Source of the DNA: Cerioporus squamosus
Taxonomy: Eukaryota; Basidiomycota; Agaricomycetes; Polyporales; Polyporaceae
Direction: 5' to 3'
Length of the DNA: 64,000 nt
Assembly (NCBI GenBank): GCA_022592435.1
Contig: JABYQS010000088.1
Location: 98,329-162,328, forward strand
The stretch's first letter is position 1. The number at the start of each line of letters is the position of its first letter. Shown here piece after piece: positions 1 to 10,761 of the stretch. A program made the position numbers and the translations under genes. The notes beneath the pieces are model-generated. The model did not search any database. It was given only the letters and a program-made list of their open reading frames with translations, and had not been told where the DNA came from.

Positions 1-2826
1 CGCTGATCGACAACCCGCCCTCCCGGGAGCCGCTCCTCGCCGCGACGGGCGGCCTCCCTCTCGCACTCACGACACGCATCGAATCCGACCTGCGAGCGCT
101 CGAAAAACTTCACATCAAGCCCGTGTTCGTGTTCACGGGCCTGCTGCCAATCCGCCGCCCGAAGCAGCAGCAGCAGGCGCAGTACGAGCAGAACGAGGCG
201 TGCAAGGACCGGCGCGAGGCGTGGGCCAAGTACGAGCAGGGGCAGGAGGACGCGGCGACGAAGCTCTTCGAGGGCCGGAGCAACCTCCACCAGTGGGACC
301 TGTGGAAGATCGTGCTGAGGATCTTCAAGCACCGGAACGTCGAGTTTCTGGTTGCGCCGTATGTCGCATGGGCACAAGTACGTCCCCACGTGTTCGGGGT
401 CTCGTAGGCGCGGGTGCTAACCATCGACGCGTACACAGCTGATTTACCTCCAACGTCATCCCAAGTCGTACATCAATGCCATATACGGCCCGTCAGATAC
501 GCTCCTCTATCCTGGGGTCGAGAAGGTCATCACGTCTGTTGACCTCGTCTCGCCCAACCCGACGTTTTCGTTCGTAACGAAGCGCAACATTTTGAGCGAC
601 CTAGGCGTGTCAGAAGACCAGCTCCTGGACATCGGAATCCTGCTCGGGTTCGAGCACTCGCCCCCCTTCCCTCCTACCGTGCACGAACAGGCTCTGAAGG
701 CGACCGTAGACATGGTCAAGTACTACAAGTCTGGTTTCGCCGCCGTTTCTGCCCTCGCTGATCAGCCGAATGTCAAGCAAATGCAATATCCCGAGCACTA
801 CGCTCGCACGCGTTCCATGATCAAGTACTCTCTCATCCTCTCCTCCGAAGGCTCCGTCGTCCCCCTCCCCCTCGCAATCACGACTCCCCCGCTCACGGGC
901 ACCCGAACCACCACACCCACCACCCCACAGCTGCCGACATCCCCGCCGACCTGCACGAGATCTTCACGCACCGACTCCCCGACGAAGTGTACTTCTACCT
1001 ATCACGCGGCCTGCTCGGTCCCCAAGCACTCGTATGGCTCACGACCGGCCAAATCATCGAGAACCCGCCGCTCGACAACGGCGAGACGACGGAATACCGT
1101 CGGTTCGTCCGGGAGGTCATCACGGACGGCCAGACGGGCCCGCGAGCGACCTCGCTCGCGCTCATCTCGAGCGTGATGCACCCGTTCTGGCAGACGAAGA
1201 AGGTCGTGGGCCTCTTCTGGTTCGAGCAGCCTGCGCCGCAGAAGCCCATCTCCCACAACTCGCCGCAGACGACGCAACTCGCGGAGCGCGTCGCGAGCTG
1301 GAACGTGCCCTACGCCATCGTGGAGGAAGAGCTCAGGAGGCAAAACGTGAGTACCCTCGTCTCTCTTGTCGTGCCGGGCGCGGTCCCGGCGAGACTGCGG
1401 ATCCGAGAGCTCACGTTCCGCATCCTGCGGCGGCGCCGTGACTGCGCAGTCGTCCACGATCGATTTCTCCCTCTGTCTAGGTGCAACTGCGTCGGAGAAG
1501 CTTGCGCAGCGGACCAAGATCAAGGTCTCGCAGGGCTCGGGCGTGCTGGAGAAGAAGGACGAGATTGTCGCGAACGTCATCTGGCGATTCTTGGAACTGC
1601 GGGGGTGCGTGTTAACGAGTTCATTACGCTTGTTCCGGAGGCGCGGCAAGCGTCCGTCCTCCACAGGCACGCCAGTCTGTCAAAACGCGAACTAACGAGG
1701 CGATCGTGTCTTGACAGGTTCCTCCTGAACACGCACACCCACTCGCCCTTGGCGCGGGCAATGTACAGTGCCCTCCGGCAGGCGCGTGTGAACGACAAAT
1801 TCCAAGACTCGCTCTATCTGTTCCTGGAGCTGGTGCGGGCGGGCGTGGTGCACGGCCATCTGTGGTCTGGCCGCGCCTTCAGCGGAGGGCCCAGTTTCGG
1901 CACCGGTGCGTACAGGGCGACGTTTCTTCCCACGGATCGTGGCGACCATCGCGCGAGTGCCACTGCTGATGTTGTCGTGTTTTGGGTGTTGCAGATGACG
2001 AGAAGTCGTGCATGCTGCTGGTGATGCGCGTGCTGAGCATCCTCCCGCTGACGTGCAAGGTAAGCAAAGCTTTTGTGTTACGAGTTGTCGGAGTGCTCGC
2101 GTCGCTAACCGCTGCGCCTCGCATTTGCATTCGCTCCTGCCCCACGCCTGTTGGATCACTCGCATCGGATCGCTGCCGTCGATAAGCCGCAACCGTGGTC
2201 TGCGCCTCTGTCACGAGAGCTGCTCGTGTTCAACTCGTTCGTGCGGTCGCTCACACGGGCACTGAGGACGCTGCTGGAGGTGACCTCACTGAACATGCTG
2301 CTGCGGCACGACGCGCGGCGGGCGCGGGACGACCTGCTGGACATCAACCTGTCGCTGCCGTTCCAGACGGAGGTGAACACGGGGTTCGGGGTGCTCGCGA
2401 AGGTGTACCTGGACGCGCTCACGCACATCAACGGCCGGCAGCGCGTGCGGGACGCGAACGCGGAGGCGTGAAGGAGGCGAAGCAGGTCGCGCTGGACATC
2501 TGCGAGGAGACGTTCCAGGGCGTGAAGAACCCCAAGGCGGAGGTCGAGCGCGGATTCCGGTTCTGGGATGTGGTGAGCGCTCTTCTCTTTCTCTTTCTCT
2601 CTCAAGGTTGGACTCGGTGCTGACTGCTTTTGCGTTTGTGTTTCCGTCCGGCCCTCGCTTCCTCGCGCGTCCGCGCTTCCGAAAATTTCTGTGGTCGTGG
2701 TGGGTAACGGTGGGGGAGCAGACGCTGACGGCCATGAGGCAGTTGCACTCTGAGGGCGCTGTGCTGCGTGAGCTGATCGACCAATTTGAAGCGGCCGAGG
2801 CGTGGTTGGCGCCGATGCGGCCGTGA
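1..2826 (+). CDS. MKT1: Mkt1-like post-transcriptional regulator, 5' end outside the window
   Basis: Exons 1-377, 439-1350, 1481-1604, 1718-1905, 1995-2059, 2187-2572 and 2722-2826; the start lies upstream. The visible ~719 residues begin inside an XPG/PIN-like N-terminal domain and continue into the Mkt1 C-terminal region, ending LAPMRP. In yeast, Mkt1 works with Pbp1 in the cytoplasm on translation and stability of certain mRNAs (family knowledge). Splice sites were chosen by phase; the third exon uses donor GTACCC at 1351 rather than GTGAGT at 1347, because only this keeps the ATASEKLAQ frame. Exons 2 and 6 are each one base short of the length their phases require: near 874-879, and near 2463-2471 where the open frame otherwise stops at TGA. 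This fits two single-base losses (assembly error or decay). Introns 3 and 5 carry clear CTAAC-type branch sites. Family identity is confident; integrity is not. Confidence 0.85.
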
Positions 2827-3398
2827 GGAGGCACGGGAGGCGTGCGAGCGGAGGGAGGAACGCGGCGGGGTAGGGATGGTGTGCTCTTGGGCAGCCTGGG
2901 CGGGCATGGAAGGACACTGGGCGGCGAGGGGTGGAGTGGACGTGCGTCTGGCAGACTGTCTCTCATGCGGGGCAGGGGCGGTCGTGTAGCAGGGTTGTGT
3001 GTCATGTGATGGCAATGGGATGGGAGATGTGTGCAAAGGCCGTTGGCGGTCGGAGATGGGGGCGGTTGGGAACGATGGAAGGCGAGGCTGGGAAAGGAGG
3101 CTGTTTGGCCAGAGAGCGTCCGCCAAAACGCCGATGAGAAGAATGCGAGCTTCGGGCGACCGCATCGGGGGCGGGAGACGCGCGCAGGGTGGGAAGCCAT
3201 CTGAGATCGCAGGGTATCTTGATTGGAGGATGCGGATCTGGGCAGCTGCCGCTTCGAGAATCGCCCAACGCGGCCAGTCCTGAGAGAATCTGCGACTGTG
3301 GCCTCTGCTCGACGTCCATAAAATGCGCTCCCCACCGTCCGCCGCCCCCAGTCCGCCACCCGCTCCCGCCCCCGCACCCGCACCCGCACCCGCTCCCC
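2827..3398. other. Intergenic: MKT1 3' flank and zinc-finger gene 5' flank
   Basis: No supported gene. The first part is purine-rich on the plus strand. The last ~40 bases carry a short CCCGCA tandem run (about 3372-3391) just before the next start codon. Confidence 0.5.
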
Positions 3399-4225
3399 AT
3401 GCTCCCCTCCCCGCCCATGCTCGCCCAGCTCCAGCCCCCGCCCGCCTTCCCCGCCAAGGACCAGCCCGCCCCCGCACACCTCTACCTCCACCAGCAGCGC
3501 ACCGTCGAGGTCATCCAACTCATCGAGGTCCCCCCGCCCCCGCCCCGCTCCCACCCGTACACCTCCACCCTCGACTCCGACTCCTTCGCCTCCTCCTCCT
3601 GCGAGTCCTCCGACGACGACTCCGAGGAGGACGAGTCCGTCTGCTCCTCCTACTGCTCCTCCGAGGAGAACCTCGACGCGCACCAGGCGCCCACATACGA
3701 CGACACCTACAAAACGCGCCTCAACCGCGTCCTCGCATGGAGAGACGGATTCGCAAAGGCCACCGCGCACCTGCTCTACGCGGACGATGCGGTGCTCCCA
3801 GGTTCGTCCCCTCGCGCAGTGGCGTCCCCCCTCCGTCCCTCATTGTGATTGTCATTATAGCGCCACCATCATCCCTTGTCTCATCATCCCCCGCGTCCTC
3901 TCTCAAGCGAAAGGCCGACGATGACGCCGACCTGAGCTCGGACGACGACATGGTGAGCACCCCGTCCTCCCGCGAGCCCGCGCCGCGGTACTCATCCGCG
4001 CCACTCCCGCAGTCCTCCCAGTCATCCCATTCCTCGAAGCGTTCGCGCTCCCTCCCCCCGGACGAACCCATTCGCCCGTTCGCCTTCCAGCAGCGGCGGC
4101 TCAGCGCGCACTCGTGCTCGGCCTGCGACGCGTGCTTCAACACCATCCAGAGCCTCCGGCAGCACGGCAAGGAGGGCCCGAACGACGCGTGCCGGGAGGC
4201 AGTCGAGTACGGATTCGAATCATGA
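3399..4225 (+). CDS. Small Ser/Pro-rich protein with a C-terminal C2HC-type zinc finger
   Basis: Two exons, 3399-3801 and 3861-4225, give 255 residues. The intron is 59 nt (GTTCGT..TATAG, phase 1). The N-terminus is Pro-rich; the centre is acidic and Ser-rich (SSDDDSEEDE); a basic KRKADDD patch and a second Ser cluster (KRSRS) could be nuclear signals. The C-terminus has a finger-like CSACDACFNTIQSLRQHG followed by a Cys nine residues after the His, so the last ligand would be Cys rather than His. Proteins with this C-terminal signature occur widely in Agaricomycetes without known function (recalled, not searched). ATG 3399 is the first in-frame start after the pyrimidine-rich leader. A transcription-factor or RNA-binding role is inference only. 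Confidence 0.7.
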
Positions 4226-5632
4226 CATGACCCTCCTCTCCTCCTCCTCCTCCTGTCCCACCCGCCATGCTCTCGCCTGCTCCCGCCACGCACCACGCAC
4301 CACGCCCCGTCTCACGCCCTGCACGAACCCCACTGCTTCGCACTTCCCACCCGCCCCCGTTGTCGATCGCATATCCGCTGACGTCTGCCTCTCGCATACA
4401 TACCCTCCACGCATCGCTTGCAATTGCCTATCTCCGCGCATTTTTTATTATCCCCTGCATCCATCCTCCGGCATCACCCACCCCCGCGCTGGGCCTTCGA
4501 GCTTCGACGTTCCATTGTCGCCCCCTGTCCGCTACGCACGCGCCTTCCCTGGCCCGCGTTCCTCCTTTGCCCTGCTTTCTTCGATCCGCCTGCCCTCGCC
4601 GTGACTCCTTCTCGCGGGCGCCCGTCGATGAATGGAGGTCGAGCCCTGCCATGATTGCCATCCATTGCCACTGCCATTGCCATCGCCGTTTCCCACCAGC
4701 AAGTGTTTCCCATCGCATGTCCCGAGTACGTATGCGTAGTAGCCCGCCTAATCCTTACATTACGTGCGTATATAGTGCCCAGTTGAGCCGGTTCGCAAAG
4801 TTTTCGTACGCATACACGTACACTACGTTATTATCCATCCATTTCCCTGCCGACGCCAGCGTGCGTGCGTGCGTGTGCAGACTGGTCTTCGGATTCCTGT
4901 GGATCCTGGCTGCCTGTCTGCTGTCTGCTATCCATATCCCTCTCTCTCTCCGTACATATCCCCTCTACATTGACACCCCCGTGTATCTAGTTAGCCTACC
5001 GCCCGCCAGTGGCGCCATCCTTTGTACCTTAGCTGCCCCTACCATGCGATACACGCATATTCGCGGGACACCAACCCCGTGCGCTTTGAACACCTCGAAC
5101 ATCCTCTCCTTGTGTGCGTTGTGCGACTCGGGAGACCGTACCGCATGCCATGCGCTGCTCGTGAATTCTTTGAAAGCGTGTTGCGGTGCCAGCCAGGCGG
5201 AGGCTTTCGCAGGCTACGTATACATAATAATTCGGAAGGCGGATCTGCGCATGCTCATGCGGACCATATGCATGTGGGCCCGTGTTTTTGTTGCGCCCTG
5301 GTCGTTGACGTTAGTGACCTTAGTCTTCCCGCTTGCGACGCGTAGCGGAGTCTGCAGGCTTGGGGCTTGATGCATCTCAGACTCTTTTTGCTTCCACGAC
5401 GCCCGCTACCTCCGTGCGGCGTGCGTCAGTACAACACGAGTGTTGGTGGGAGTTGGACGTTCATGTTGGACGTTTGGCGGCAGATCCCCCTGCCCGCGCG
5501 TCGCGCCCGGGCTTCCATCCACCCTCATCCACCCCGCCAACTGGCAGACGCCAACCGCTGCAGGGTGGGCATCTGCATCCCATGCACATGCGTTGTCATC
5601 TCGCCATCCGACCGATGGTCCGCAAGATACTA
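4226..5632. other. Gene-free stretch
   Basis: Pyrimidine-rich on the plus strand at first, as in a 3' UTR, then ordinary sequence. It contains long open frames, including 367 codons from 4267, but they lack recognisable domains and are full of rare-looking His/Cys/Arg runs, so I read them as chance. Confidence 0.5.
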
Positions 5633-6101
5633 GTCGTCCTCAATTCTGATAGTTTAGTTTGAGTGTAGATGCTGGGTGGACGAAACAGGAAGGCCATGAG
5701 GTGATCGCACTGACGGGAACTGCATGTGCCTGGTGAGAAGTCTCGCTGTTTCTGACCCTACGCTGGGGTTGTGTGCGGCGGACTTCAAATCACCTTCTGC
5801 CCATATCTGCATGAATGTCCCCTATCCGCATGTAAGAGGGTCGTTTCACTCCCTAGACTTGACAGTACTGAGGGAGTCCTCTGAGGTATTTTCAGTCGCG
5901 AATTGACGATACTCACTCACTGTAGAGTACTCGAGAGTATCGCCTCAGAGAACTCCGCCCATTGGCACCCAGAATAATGGAGTAATCTCGAGGAGGACCT
6001 GCCCGTGGCGTTTGATTGTCGGGTTCCCATCACCTCGTGTCCTTCCTTTTCCGTGCACCCAGAATCTGCGCTCAAACTAAACTATGAGAATTGAGGACGA
6101 C
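5633..6101. mobile_element. 469-bp MITE, TA target site, ~80-bp terminal inverted repeats
   Basis: The left end begins GTCGTCCTCAATTCT and the right end is its reverse complement. The arms pair for about 80 bases at roughly 85% identity. Both ends are flanked by TA (5631-5632 and 6102-6103), as expected of Tc1/mariner-type insertion. A second, nested inverted repeat (about 5872-5887 against 5943-5957) would extend the hairpin. There is no transposase frame, so the element must be non-autonomous. Assignment to Tc1/mariner rests on the TA duplication alone. Confidence 0.8.
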
Positions 6102-6103
6102 TA

Positions 6104-9100
6104 CTACACTGCAACAGCATCTCTGCAGCCTGCTGCTCGTTGCCAAGATCACGCGTTATTACTAGACTAGTACTGTTGCTGTGCAGCTGTTGCTCTTTGG
6201 TTGCTCGACTCTACGCCAGCTGCGCGTTCATGCGCGTCTGGACTGCATAGGGCGCTCATTCTGGTGGCTGCTCGTCGTGGTCCTGGTGCAGAACGCATTG
6301 TAGCGGCGAGTCTAGGGAGACAAGTAGGAAGGAGCACGTCGCTCGCCTAGGCCCCTCACTCTGGAGCCACTCGCGACCGCGACCGTGACAGATTGAGCGC
6401 CCTAGTGGCACCCGCGCTCGAGGAGTCCTCGACGCCCGTTCTTGCGATTTGACTTTTGCTAGGACTCTTGGGAACTTGATGCAGATGCTCGCCGCTCGGA
6501 CTCGAAGTGCGATGCTGAAATACGAAATGACCGACGAAACGGCCGGCTCTCCCGCGTGGGCGACCCTGATGACCAGCAACTGGCAAGGTTCTCCCAGCGT
6601 TCCCGGTCGACGCCCGTCGCCCATACTACGCGTAACGCGTCCAAGGCTCAGGAAGTCGAAGTTGCGACCTCGCCGACGTAGACACTCCAGGGCTGTCGAC
6701 GGCGGCACCTCGTCGACGTGCTCGTGCTCGATACGCTCAAGAATCAAGGTTGTGCCTTCGGACGTACTCCCGCCGGCGCCGGCGACTCGATGACAGCTGC
6801 AGTCAAGGACACTCAACCTCAACGTTCGACGTCCCAATCCCCACGTGGCAGCTGTGCGGTGCCAGTGTCCAAGACGGGATCACCAACAGCCGCATCCTGC
6901 ATCTGCATCTGCAGTTCGTCCACACGCTGTACAGCTGTGTACAGTAACATAGGTCGTTGCAAGGCGAACTCGGCACGGCGCACATCCCCCTGGCCATGGT
7001 GCCCCTGGCGGAGGCAAGCTCAAGGTCCGTGCAAGACCACTAGTGCTCGCCCGGCAATTTCGCTCCTGAGGCCTGTATACGAAGGGGGGAAAGGCTGTAC
7101 GTTCGGGACGAACCCCACGCGCACAGTTAACCTCGAGCTGCTGGAGTTTGGAAATCTGCGGCGCGCGCCCGTCGCCGTAACGGTCGTCGGACGTGATGTG
7201 TCCCCGAGCACCCAAGCCTCGAGCACCCGGCGAAGGACGGGAATGCTTGGGAACCCGCGTCCTTTCCGCCATGTCGGCCAGTGCGTCAAGAATATTGATC
7301 AAGATGCAGGCTGCAGCGCGCGAACACTTGGTCAGCGCGAGCGGACGACGCGTCGCTCGCTCGCTCGCTTACCGGGCTAGTGGACTGTTCCTGTGGGTGC
7401 GATCCTGATTCCCCGGCCTCGAGGCACTGCACCGCGCGAGACCCGAGGAGTCGCGAGCACCTACGCACGCCCACAGAGTCGCAGGGGCAGGGACGGGACG
7501 GCTCGTCCTGGCACTCGCGGCACTGGCGAGCACCGCTGTGGTTCTGCCGTCGAGGATGCGTCCTGTTCGGACGCGTGCTGTTCCCTGCGATGCCCCCACG
7601 CCTGCCGCCCAAGGGCTAACGTCGACCTCCCAGCGTCGCCGCCCACGGGACTAGGGACGGGATGCTCAAGCAGATACTGTCAGGTTCAGGAATCAGGCCC
7701 GCGACCGGCTCGCGACGGTGCGAGCGTTACCGCCTTCGTGCGCCTTCTTCCGACTTCCCTCAGACTGCTCTCAGGCCCGTCTTTCCCGGCGACACGGACA
7801 AGGACACGGACAAGGCCAGGGACTCGCAGATACATACAGATGCAGATGCATGTACGTCCGTGAGCTTCAGGGACAGGGCCTCGGCCACAGCCCGTTCCGA
7901 CTCTCATGCTGCTTACTGCCTGCGTGTGATGGACACCGGACGTAGGACGGACTGACCACACAGAGACACGATCTCCCCGCGTCCTCATACTTACCTACCA
8001 GGGCCCATCCCTGGATTCGGAACCTTGACCAGTGGCGCCGCGACTCAGGACTCAGTACGACTCAGGACAATTGGCAGGCCCGAGCTCGCCCGCTCAGCGA
8101 CTCGAATGGTGATGGTCCAATCTGTATTCGCCCGCCGTGTCTCCGGCTTCCAGGCGATCGCAACTCCTGGCAATTGGGAAACACGGACTCGAAGGCTGCC
8201 TGTGTCCATGTTCCCTCTCTCCCAGCAGGCCCAGGCTCCGCGCCAGGCGCGACGCTACCAAACTCGGGGTCCGCACTCCCAGCAGCTGCGTTCTCGCGCT
8301 CGACCTCTCCGCGCCCGCTGGGATGTCTCAAGATTCTTCCCCGGCGTGGTCAGCATTCCGCGCTCGTCGACTGGAATTCGGAATACTTGCTCCTTAGTCC
8401 TTACTCATGGGGGAAAGTGTGGACATCCGTGGCTGCGACGCTTCCCACTTGGGCCCGCATCAGTTTCAGGCCTCATCTCCGTGTTCTGCTGCTTGGTACA
8501 GTAGGAGAAGGGGAAGCGCATACGAGGACAAATTCCGACGACAAATGCGCAAGTCTCCACTGGCACGACGTCGGTGTACGTCTCGCCTTGGCCGAAGGTC
8601 TTCCATCCTACTGGCGGGACTGTCCCCATTCGTCCACGGAACACGAGGAGCAAATTTCGTCCCAGCTGTCTCAGGGCTCCAGCGCGCTGCTCGGTAAACT
8701 GGTCGGTCACAACATTCAACCATCTGCGCGCGAGACCGCCGTGTCCGCTCTGACGTACTTACGTCCGTGCAGCCTCCGCGCGTTTATGCTGTAAGTTTGC
8801 GCGCTCGTTCAAGGGACTTCTGCTGAGCTTAGTCTTCTCCCGTGTATGTTAGAGCCGCTGCCAGAGCCAATCCGCTACAGAGGCCGAGTCGCGACAGGCG
8901 CGCCCGTGGGTGCAGCATCATGATTGCGCGTCACCACTGCCCGGAATATCCGCCACGTCCGCCAGGGAGGCGCAGGACCCACTGGGTGTCCGCGAGGCCC
9001 GAGCCGCCGCCCAGGCTCGCTGCGACAGCGCGACGTGCCAGGCGTCGACCTTCCTGGGCACCGCCGTCCCGACGAAACTCCCGCTCGAGTCCCACTCCAC

Positions 9101-9942
9101 CGCTGCCATATGCACGGTGTCGACCCGGCGCGAGGCCACAGTGCGGCACGTACATACGCCATGCCGGCGGTTTCGCGGCCGTAGCAGCTCGTGCGCACAC
9201 GCCGCTTCGTATACGTACTGTCTGCCCTACATGCGGGCGCGCCGAAGTTCTACCCTGCCTCTACGTGCGTTCTTTTCGTTCCATATGCGTGCCAGGGCTC
9301 TCACCGCGCTATTTCAGGATAACATTGCTGGGTCGTACGGGACACAGTGGCGTAAGTAAGTGCTTGCGACCCTTGCACGCGCCGGGCGTGACTCGAACGT
9401 GCAAGTCGTTCAGCGCGGTGTGTGTGCAAGCCTGTCCGCATGTTGTAATTTTTTCCTCTGACGCGGATGTACGGACTTACGTGCAGGAAGCATCGCAGAT
9501 TGCCTCTATCGCGGACATGCGGCATCGGCGACTTCGAAGTGGCATACGAACCGCCGGAAGAGAGCGGGTCCTATCCGGGAATGCAGCATGTACGTAGCTT
9601 GACGGCATTCGACCCGATGCTATTCATCGCTTGCACTCCTGCCCCACAGCGACGGTGCACCGATATGGACGATACCGGCTGCTCTGCTGTCCTGAAACCG
9701 CACGAGGTTGCAGTTCAAGCAGTTCCAGGACGCCTTTGTCAATTTTTGAATACTCGAGATGGACTTGGATGGACGGTTCGTCTTTGGTTCCCCCTTGCCG
9801 TGTCCTCAGTCTTCTCAGCACGGTAGTCCCCGCGATATCGATCGTCGATCCCGTCCCGAGTCCCAGCACGCACTTCCCCACACTCGGTGCAGATCTGTTC
9901 TCTACGGAGTGCGGACATGCACGCACTAAGCATACTTGGCAG
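6104..9942. other. Gene-poor repeat-like stretch, unidentified
   Basis: About 3.8 kb with high GC and open frames in all six phases (the longest 250 codons, at 8842), none with a domain I recognise. Short tandem motifs occur, for example GACACGGACAAG repeated near 7794-7820 and a GATGCA repeat near 7840. I looked for reverse transcriptase, integrase and transposase motifs by eye and saw none. It may be old, heavily mutated transposon sequence. Confidence 0.4.
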
Positions 9943-9950
9943 GGTGCAGC

Positions 9951-10753
9951 AGGACCCCTGATAATACGGGCGTCACTCTCTTCTGCGTACGGACCAGGAT
10001 GGGTGGGCCGGCCGGTAGGAGGTCTCTTCAAAGTACGGACCGAAGTAGGCTGAGGAGGGCCCGGGAGGTCTCTTATTTGTGCGGACCTGATGGGCGCCTC
10101 CAGGCCACGGCGGGAGCAGTCTCTTCAGATGACGGACCATTCACAGGGCGCTTGGTGTGCCGCGGTGGCCGTGCTTATCGGAGTTTCGTCTCAGTAAGCA
10201 TTGTAGTTACTGTTTAGACGGAGTTTGTATTCTACTATGGTGGGCAATTATAATACTCAGAAGATATGCGGAGTTGCGACATTATTGTTGTGCAAAGCTG
10301 AACATACGCTGAGAGCCACTGGGGCCGATTAAGAGAATTACAAGCTGTCCGTGAAGGATTTGCAGGACTATGTCTTGCTACAGAGGCCCGCGCAAAGATC
10401 CAGGAGTTCGCAAAGGACTTGGGGAAAAAGCAGCGGCGGCAGGCCTCAGGCGCCGAATCCCAATGCCGAAGAGCATGAGGACAATGAGGATTGATATCAC
10501 ACATGAGCATTCTACTGTACTAGTACGTTCTGTTGCATCATAGATAGCATCTACGACTGTCGCAATGTGTATACGATGTGAAACACGCTCACGCGCACTC
10601 TCTTCGAATGTACGGACCTTCGCGGGCGCTTAGCAGCAGTCTCTTCAATGACGGACCAAAATTGGCTATATAAGGCAGGTTGGCGTACGGACCAAAATGG
10701 CTGGGGACGGCCTGGACCTTGAAGAGAGTGTCGACCGTATTATCAGGGGTCCT
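9951..10753. mobile_element. 803-bp hAT-like non-autonomous DNA transposon
   Basis: The left terminus AGGACCCCTGATAATACGG is repeated inverted at the right end, and similarity continues to CACTCTCTTC (about 35 bases). It is flanked by a perfect 8-bp duplication GGTGCAGC at 9943-9950 and 10754-10761, the length made by hAT transposases. Inside, CGGACC occurs about seven times and GTCTCTTC several times near both ends, like hAT subterminal repeats. The central ~300 bases (10200-10510) are clearly more AT-rich. No complete transposase is present. Confidence 0.88.
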
Positions 10754-10761
10754 GGTGCAGC

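Noticed and set aside
4267..5370. 367-codon plus-strand open frame
   Set aside because: No domain, erratic composition and no conserved block; long chance frames are common in this GC-rich DNA.
8174..9597. 206- and 251-codon open frames in the gene-poor block
   Set aside because: Competing frames of similar length on both strands, no motifs, no splice-consistent extension.
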